From: an uncultured Alphaproteobacteria bacterium
Lineage (GTDB): Bacteria > Pseudomonadota > Alphaproteobacteria > Bin95
Assembly: GCA_938083135.1 (NCBI GenBank)
Contig: CALLKY010000024.1
Location: 1 to 64,000 of the forward strand
Direction: 5' to 3'
Length of the DNA: 64,000 bases
Shown one piece after another: positions 59,837-64,000 of this stretch; positions within the stretch are counted from its first letter, which is position 1, and every line of letters starts with the position of its first letter. The notes under the pieces are model-generated. The model made no database searches and had not been told where the DNA came from. It saw only the letters and a program-made list of their open reading frames with translations. The position numbers were made by a program, and so were the translations under genes.

Positions 59837-60565
59837 TTAGCTCCCGGCGCCGTGGCGCTCGCACCCAGCTCCAGCGCAGGAGAAGCTGGCGCCTGTCGGG
59901 AAGCTGGCGAAGCGGTCTGTGTCATTGAACGGTTCAGGCAAGGCGGCTTGGTCTTGCAGTGTTTGGCGGTTTGGAAGCGCCGTGCCGCCTGTTACATCTG
60001 AGACAATGACGTCGAGGGCTTTCACGCCACTTAATTCAATCTGCAGGCCGCCGGGGGCAGCGATCCCGCTATTGCTTTCAACGGTCACCACTGAAAGCGG
60101 TGCAGCGTCGCCAATGGCGCGGTCAAAGGTGTTGAGACTACCGAATACTGGTGCTGCGAACGGGTCACGCTCGCCACCGGTGATGCGGCCACGGTCATCG
60201 GTGAATGCAATGCCAGATGGCGTGCGGCGAATGGCGGATGTCACGCCTGTGGTCCGGTCGATGACGAGAACCCCGGAGGGCGTGTTGCGAACGACGGTCG
60301 CGAGCCGGCGGCTGTTGTCATAAATCAGCGTGCCAGATGGCGTGCGGCGTGTTGCCCCCGCGAACCGGCCACGATTGTCTGTGAACACCTGATTGCCGTT
60401 GACGTTCCGGCCCACATTGATGGGGGACCCTGCCGCGTTAAAGAATATCCGTTTGACGCTTTGCGCCTCTGCAGACGCTGTCGCCAAAGCAAGGCCGCAG
60501 AGCGCCATAGCGACGAGCATTGCCTGTCGTGCTGAGGTGCTGAATGTTTTTCCTGCCAGCATCAT
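59837..60565 (-). CDS. Secreted protein with about 20-residue tandem repeats
   Basis: Hypothetical exported protein, 242 residues from M9 at 60565 (start at 60589, 60565 or 60562 is possible). A Sec signal peptide (AMLVAMALCGLALATASAEAQS) is predicted to be cut near AEAQ-S. It is followed by four to five repeats of about 20 residues (RRTPSGTLIYDNSRRLATVV; RNTPSGVLVIDRTTGVTSAI; RRTPSGIAFTDDRGRITGG), each apparently one beta-hairpin. The rest (about 130-242) is Ala/Gly/Ser-rich with a Cys pair near the end. No family recognised; a periplasmic or surface beta-solenoid or propeller is a guess. Confidence 0.65.
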   Translation of the reverse strand: MMLAGKTFSTSARQAMLVAMALCGLALATASAEAQSVKRIFFNAAGSPINVGRNVNGNQVFTDNRGRFAGATRRTPSGTLIYDNSRRLATVVRNTPSGVLVIDRTTGVTSAIRRTPSGIAFTDDRGRITGGERDPFAAPVFGSLNTFDRAIGDAAPLSVVTVESNSGIAAPGGLQIELSGVKALDVIVSDVTGGTALPNRQTLQDQAALPEPFNDTDRFASFPTGASFSCAGAGCERHGAGS

Positions 60566-60702
60566 GTCTGCTCCTGTATTCTTGATCACGCCGTTGCGTT
60601 AGTCCCTGCACGCTATCATCGCACAGATGCTATAAGGAACGCCGCCAAAGGGATTAATCCTTGTGCGTATCCTGGAACACAAGCTGGCGATTGAATGCAT
60701 CC

Positions 60703-61155
60703 GTGACAGAAAATACCTCCACGACAGAACGGCCTGGCGTTCCGCTGGCGCGGGGTGCAGCGCGCTTGCTTGCTTCCATGGACTTGGCACCCTTGCTGGA
60801 GTTCACGCTAAAAACGGGTCGACGGGTTGATGTGTTTGGTATTGGCTCCAGTGGCGAACTTGTCGTGGTGGAAGTGAAAAGCAGCCGCCAGGACTATCTG
60901 TCGGACCGGAAATGGCAGGACTATCTGGACTATTGCGACCAGTTCTACTTCGCAGTGCCAGAAGGTTTTCCCCTGGAGTTATTGCCGGATGATTGCGGGC
61001 TGATGTGCGTCGATACTTATGGCGGGGCTGTCCTTCGCCCGGCACCTCTGGCCCCGGTGAAACCAGCCCGGCGGAAGGCCGTTACAGCGCGTTATGCCCG
61101 GGCGGCCGCGTTACGGCTTCGGCGGCTGGAAGACCCTGAGGCCAGCATTGGCTGA
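60703..61155 (+). CDS. mmcB: MmcB family DNA repair protein
   Basis: 150-residue protein resembling MmcB, described in Caulobacter as needed for survival of mitomycin C and other DNA damage, and thought to be nuclease-like. Start is uncertain: GTG 60703 gives the usual length, TTG 60661 the longest. The core reads ARLLASMDLAPLLEFTLKTGRRVDVFGIGSSGELVVVEVKSSRQDYLSDRKWQDYLDYCDQFYFAVPEGF, with the D...(E)VKSS strand expected of a PD-(D/E)xK nuclease fold. I found no convincing LexA box in front of it. Confidence 0.85.
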   Translation: MTENTSTTERPGVPLARGAARLLASMDLAPLLEFTLKTGRRVDVFGIGSSGELVVVEVKSSRQDYLSDRKWQDYLDYCDQFYFAVPEGFPLELLPDDCGLMCVDTYGGAVLRPAPLAPVKPARRKAVTARYARAAALRLRRLEDPEASIG

Positions 61156-61163
61156 GCTACGGT

Positions 61164-62669
61164 ATGACGCGGTTTTCAGCCGCGCCCGCCGCCGTTACAG
61201 TGCTCGCCAACGATAGATCCTCATTAGAAGCGAGACAGATTGTGTTCATTAACGGCCAGTGGCGCGAAGCCGCCTCCAACACGCATTTCACGTCCAGCAA
61301 TCCAGCCACCGGCGAAGCGATCGATCAGATCCCAGCTGGGGGGGCTGAAGACGCCGTTGCCGCGATCGATGCGGCCCACGCTGCCTTTCCAGCCTGGTCT
61401 GGCCGCAGTGCCTATGAGCGCTCTGCCATCCTCTACAAAGCCTACACGTTGATGGTCGAACGGAAGGACGAGTTGGCGAAGCTGATGACGACGGAGCAGG
61501 GCAAACCTCTCCGCGCTGCTGCCAATGAAACCCAATACGCCGCAGACTTTCTTCTGTGGTACGCAGAAGAAGCCAAGCGCGTTTATGGCGAGACCATTCC
61601 ATCCGCACGTGGCGACCAGCGTTTCATTATTTTCAAGGCACCAGTCGGCGTTGTGGCTGCTGTGACACCTTGGAACTACCCTATCTCCATGCTGACCCGG
61701 AAACTCGCTCCAGCGTTGGCGGCAGGCTGCACGGTGGTGCTGAAACCAGCGGAAGCGACGCCACTTTGCGCTATCGCCGTGTTTAAAATTCTGCAAGAAG
61801 CGGGCGTTCCTGATGGCGTCATCAACCTTGTGACGGCAGAAGATCCCAAGCCCATCGGTGAGGTCTTCACCACCGACGAACGCGTCCGCAAAATCACCTT
61901 CACGGGCTCCACTGCCGTTGGCAAAATGCTGGCGGGCAAGGCTGGCGAGAACATGAAACGCATCAGCCTGGAGCTTGGCGGCCATGCACCATTCATCGTT
62001 TATGATGATGCGGACCCAACCCACGCCGCGAAGGGGGCCAGTCTCGTTAAGTTCCTAAACACCGGACAGGCCTGCATTAGCCCGAACCGGATGTTCGTGC
62101 ATGAATCTGGTGTGGATGCGTTCATCGGCGAACTCACCAGCCGCGTTGAGCGTCTGCGTGCAGGCAATGGCCTGGAGCAGGGCGTTGGCATTGGCCCGCT
62201 GGTTAATGAAGCTGCGGTCGCCAAGGTCGAGCGACAGGTCGAAGACGCCAAAGCCAAGGGGGCGCGCGTTATGTGCGGTGGTCATCGCTTGATGGACAAC
62301 GGCCTGGACAAGGGCAATTTCTACGCCGCGACCGTTCTGGCAGACGTAACGCCAGACATGCTGATCTACCGGGAAGAAACCTTTGGCCCTGTGGCCGCTG
62401 TTGTGCCGTTCAAGGATGGCGACGACGTGCTGGCCATGGCAAATGACACCACTTACGGCCTCGCCGCCTATGTCTATACAAACAATATGGCGAAGGCGAT
62501 GCGGACAGTCGAAGGCCTGGATTTCGCAATCATCGGCGTGAATGACATCAACCCAACGTCAGCCGCTGCACCCTTCGGCGGCATGAAATCCAGTGGCCTT
62601 GGCCGTGAAGGCGGTCATGAAGGCATTGAGGAATACCTGGAAAGCAAAACCGCCGGGTTCTCGATCTAG
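61164..62669 (+). CDS. NAD(P)-dependent succinate-semialdehyde-type aldehyde dehydrogenase
   Basis: 501-residue aldehyde dehydrogenase, closest by eye to GabD (succinate/glutarate semialdehyde). Motifs: TPWNYPISMLTRKLAPALAAGCTVVLKP, coenzyme loop FTGSTAVGKML, catalytic Glu in ISLELGGHAPFIV and nucleophilic Cys in FLNTGQACISPNRMFV, ending GLGREGGHEGIEEYLESK as in GabD. The first 25 residues extend beyond usual SSADHs, so a later start (GTG near 61243) is possible. It follows mmcB by 8 bases but is functionally unrelated. Confidence 0.9.
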   Translation: MTRFSAAPAAVTVLANDRSSLEARQIVFINGQWREAASNTHFTSSNPATGEAIDQIPAGGAEDAVAAIDAAHAAFPAWSGRSAYERSAILYKAYTLMVERKDELAKLMTTEQGKPLRAAANETQYAADFLLWYAEEAKRVYGETIPSARGDQRFIIFKAPVGVVAAVTPWNYPISMLTRKLAPALAAGCTVVLKPAEATPLCAIAVFKILQEAGVPDGVINLVTAEDPKPIGEVFTTDERVRKITFTGSTAVGKMLAGKAGENMKRISLELGGHAPFIVYDDADPTHAAKGASLVKFLNTGQACISPNRMFVHESGVDAFIGELTSRVERLRAGNGLEQGVGIGPLVNEAAVAKVERQVEDAKAKGARVMCGGHRLMDNGLDKGNFYAATVLADVTPDMLIYREETFGPVAAVVPFKDGDDVLAMANDTTYGLAAYVYTNNMAKAMRTVEGLDFAIIGVNDINPTSAAAPFGGMKSSGLGREGGHEGIEEYLESKTAGFSI

Positions 62670-62725
62670 GCTAGAGCGTCGTGCGGCGCTTGCGACGCAG
62701 CCCGGCGCTCTATCACATTGATTGC

Positions 62726-62773
62726 GGGCAATTTATCCCGACTAATCTGATTCAGATTGGTCGGGAATTGCCC
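62726..62773. repeat. Long imperfect hairpin between aldehyde dehydrogenase and membrane-protein genes
   Basis: GGGCAATT pairs with AATTGCCC (8 bp), then after a 3-base bulge CCCGAC-T-AATCTG pairs with CAGATT-G-GTCGGG (13 bp, one G-T pair) around an ATT loop. No T-tract follows. The apex CTGATTCAGATT resembles the inverted repeat at 25296-25318, suggesting a related element or a common terminator type. Confidence 0.7.
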
Positions 62774-62822
62774 TAGTCTGAACCGGGACATATCGGGGTC
62801 AGGGCAGGGCATGGGAGCCGCT

Positions 62823-63257
62823 ATGGATATCTCTCCAGAGCTGTTAAAAATTGCGATGCAGGCCCAGGTCTCGCTGATTGTCATCAGTGCTGTCGCGATG
62901 GCCATTGGCATCGCGACAGCACAGAAAACGCCTAGAATACCAAGGAACATCTACATCCTGTGGCTCTGCCTGGCCTGTATTCTGATTCTGCCGACGTTCT
63001 TTATCCTGAAGCCTTTGGTCTTTCCCGGTTTAGATCTTTCTGACCCGAACCCGGGTGAGGCCGCGCTTTTGGAAATGGTGCGGTTGATGGGCTTTGCCTT
63101 CGTGCCAACGGCGATTTTGATGGGGCGTTACACCGTTTACCGCAACCGTGATGCCGGAAATGCCGACCGTACCGCCTATTTGGCGGCGATCCCGGTCTTT
63201 GGCTCAATCTGGATACTGCGGCTTCTAGTCAAGCCGACGGACAGGCTTTCTGGTTAG
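62823..63257 (+). CDS. Small membrane protein of unknown function
   Basis: 144-residue protein from ATG 62823 (62811 and 62757 are alternatives). About three or four hydrophobic segments: VSLIVISAVAMAIGIATA, IYILWLCLACILILPTFFIL, MVRLMGFAFVPTAILMG and AAIPVFGSIWILRLLV. No family recognised. Converges with the YmdB-type gene, overlapping it by 4 bases. Confidence 0.65.
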   Translation: MDISPELLKIAMQAQVSLIVISAVAMAIGIATAQKTPRIPRNIYILWLCLACILILPTFFILKPLVFPGLDLSDPNPGEAALLEMVRLMGFAFVPTAILMGRYTVYRNRDAGNADRTAYLAAIPVFGSIWILRLLVKPTDRLSG

Positions 63258-64000
63258 CTAGGCTCCACGCCAAAGCCGGAGCGGATGGGCTTCGTGCTAA
63301 TGGCGAGGCCGGTCTTCGGGTCCGTCTCCACAAAAATTCCAGCGATGGAGCCTTCGCCTTCGGCGGGCGACATGCGTTCGCCAGGGCGTTTCGTGCGGAA
63401 GCGCAGGATGGAGCCTTCCTTCTGCATGCCAATGACGGAATCATAATCCCCGCACATGCCTGCATCTGTCAGATATGCCGTACCGCCGCGCATGATATGG
63501 CCGTCTGCCGTCGGCACATGGCTGTGGGTGCCAACCACCAGGGACGCCCGGCCATCTAGGTGATGGCCCATCGCGCGTTTTTCGCTGGTCGCCTCGCCAT
63601 GCATATCCACCAGGATTGCCTGGACGGATGTACCGAGCTTGGCAGCATCCATCACGCCTTCCATGGCTGAAAATGGGCAATCCAATGGATCCATGAACAG
63701 CCGCAGCATGCAGTTGGCGACCAGGGCCTTACCGGCGCGCTTGGTCTCAACAATCGCCCAGCCACGACCGGGGGCGCCCTCGGGGAAATTGATTGGGCGG
63801 ACAAGGCGTGGGTCATCGCCAATATGGGTCAGAATTTCGCGATTATCCCATACGTGATTGCCTGTGGTGATAGCATCGACGCCAACCTCATATAGCTCTT
63901 TGCAGATTTTTGACGTGAGGCCGAAGCCATGGGCCGCGTTCTCCGCATTGACGACCAGCAGGTCGAGATCAAGCGATTCGCGCAGGCCAGGAGCGGCGGC
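63254..64000 (-). CDS. YmdB-family metallophosphoesterase (5' end outside window)
   Basis: C-terminal 248 residues of a TIGR00282/YmdB-type phosphoesterase; the frame is open to the right edge, where the N-terminus is missing. Metal-site motifs are seen in order: NAENAAHGFGLT, TTGNHVWDNREIL, VDMHGEATSEKRAMG and VVGTHSHVPTADGHI. PRLVRPINFPEGAPGRGW is typical. Bacillus YmdB hydrolyses cyclic nucleotides and affects biofilm and gene expression, but the role in alphaproteobacteria is less clear. Confidence 0.93.
   Translation of the reverse strand, partial: AAAPGLRESLDLDLLVVNAENAAHGFGLTSKICKELYEVGVDAITTGNHVWDNREILTHIGDDPRLVRPINFPEGAPGRGWAIVETKRAGKALVANCMLRLFMDPLDCPFSAMEGVMDAAKLGTSVQAILVDMHGEATSEKRAMGHHLDGRASLVVGTHSHVPTADGHIMRGGTAYLTDAGMCGDYDSVIGMQKEGSILRFRTKRPGERMSPAEGEGSIAGIFVETDPKTGLAISTKPIRSGFGVEPS

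Noticed and set aside
60590-60702. LexA box upstream of mmcB
   Set aside because: A single GAAC half-site at about 60675 lacks the second half at the N7 spacing expected for alphaproteobacterial SOS boxes.
1-64000. tRNA, rRNA, CRISPR, integrase, transposase or toxin-antitoxin genes
   Set aside because: None seen: no cloverleaf-like sequence, no direct-repeat/spacer pattern, and no recombinase or toxin motifs in any convincing frame.

Overview
The window looks like chromosomal DNA of a free-living, probably marine or soil, alphaproteobacterium, perhaps of Rhodospirillales-type affinity (inference). The reasons are the many TRAP carboxylate transporters, the abundance of acyl-CoA dehydrogenases, SDRs, amidases and 2-oxoglutarate (2OG) dioxygenases, and the MmcB, DUF2244 and DUF502 genes common in that class. 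I see no rRNA, tRNA, CRISPR array, phage or insertion sequence. The window is densely coding and organised as short operons on both strands. The left edge starts just before a TRAP small permease gene, and the right edge cuts a YmdB-type phosphoesterase gene.

1-12 kb: a TRAP permease pair (its binding protein is not in view) ends in a clear terminator. A degenerate histidine-kinase-like protein follows, then a minus-strand block that hydrolyses C-N bonds: an M20 hydantoinase/carbamoylase, two tandem amidases and, further on, a third amidase with an SDR, an enoyl-CoA hydratase, a RidA deaminase, the stub of a TauD dioxygenase and a GNAT. Together these suggest uptake and breakdown of a ureide- or amide-type nitrogen compound.

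12-15.9 kb: DUF502 membrane protein, glutaminase, an unusual RNA-binding protein with two cold-shock domains joined by a long RGG/GGY linker, and a glutathione transferase. 15.9-25.3 kb: a complete TRAP operon (dctP-hairpin-dctQ-dctM) sits between four acyl-CoA dehydrogenase genes, followed by a UspA protein. This looks like an import-and-oxidise module for a carboxylic acid. 25.5-32 kb: TauE/SafE exporter, hydroxypyruvate/glyoxylate reductase divergent from serine-glyoxylate aminotransferase, a molybdopterin oxidoreductase and an epoxide hydrolase, then a pair of inverted REP-like repeats.

32-38.5 kb: a leucine-rich-repeat gene with a likely frameshift, an SDR, and a divergent cluster of a glycosyltransferase-like protein, a TIGR02466-type 2OG oxygenase and a frameshifted TIGR03032-type gene, then a lytic transglycosylase. 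38.5-45.4 kb: SDR-RraA-DUF2244, endonuclease III, a GST, and a two-subunit isoquinoline/nicotinate-type molybdenum hydroxylase. 45.4-50.1 kb: a phosphonate-type ABC transporter (phnD-hairpin-phnC-phnE-phnE) and an aldo/keto reductase.

50.1-57 kb: two paralogous FG-GAP/RTX surface or secreted proteins bracket two 2OG-Fe(II) oxygenase genes; one paralogue carries an in-frame amber codon exactly where the other has tryptophan. 57-64 kb: AEC carrier divergent from an IclR regulator, beta-carbonic anhydrase, a secreted 20-residue-repeat protein, MmcB, succinate-semialdehyde-type dehydrogenase, a small membrane protein and the partial YmdB gene.

Four genes look broken (TauD stub, LRR frameshift, TIGR03032 frameshift, RTX amber). 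These could be real decay, recoding or sequencing errors. The most distinctive items are the CSD-RGG protein, the amber-interrupted RTX paralogue, the glycosyltransferase/2OG-oxygenase/TIGR03032 cluster, and the strong hairpins placed between binding-protein and permease genes in both transporter operons.
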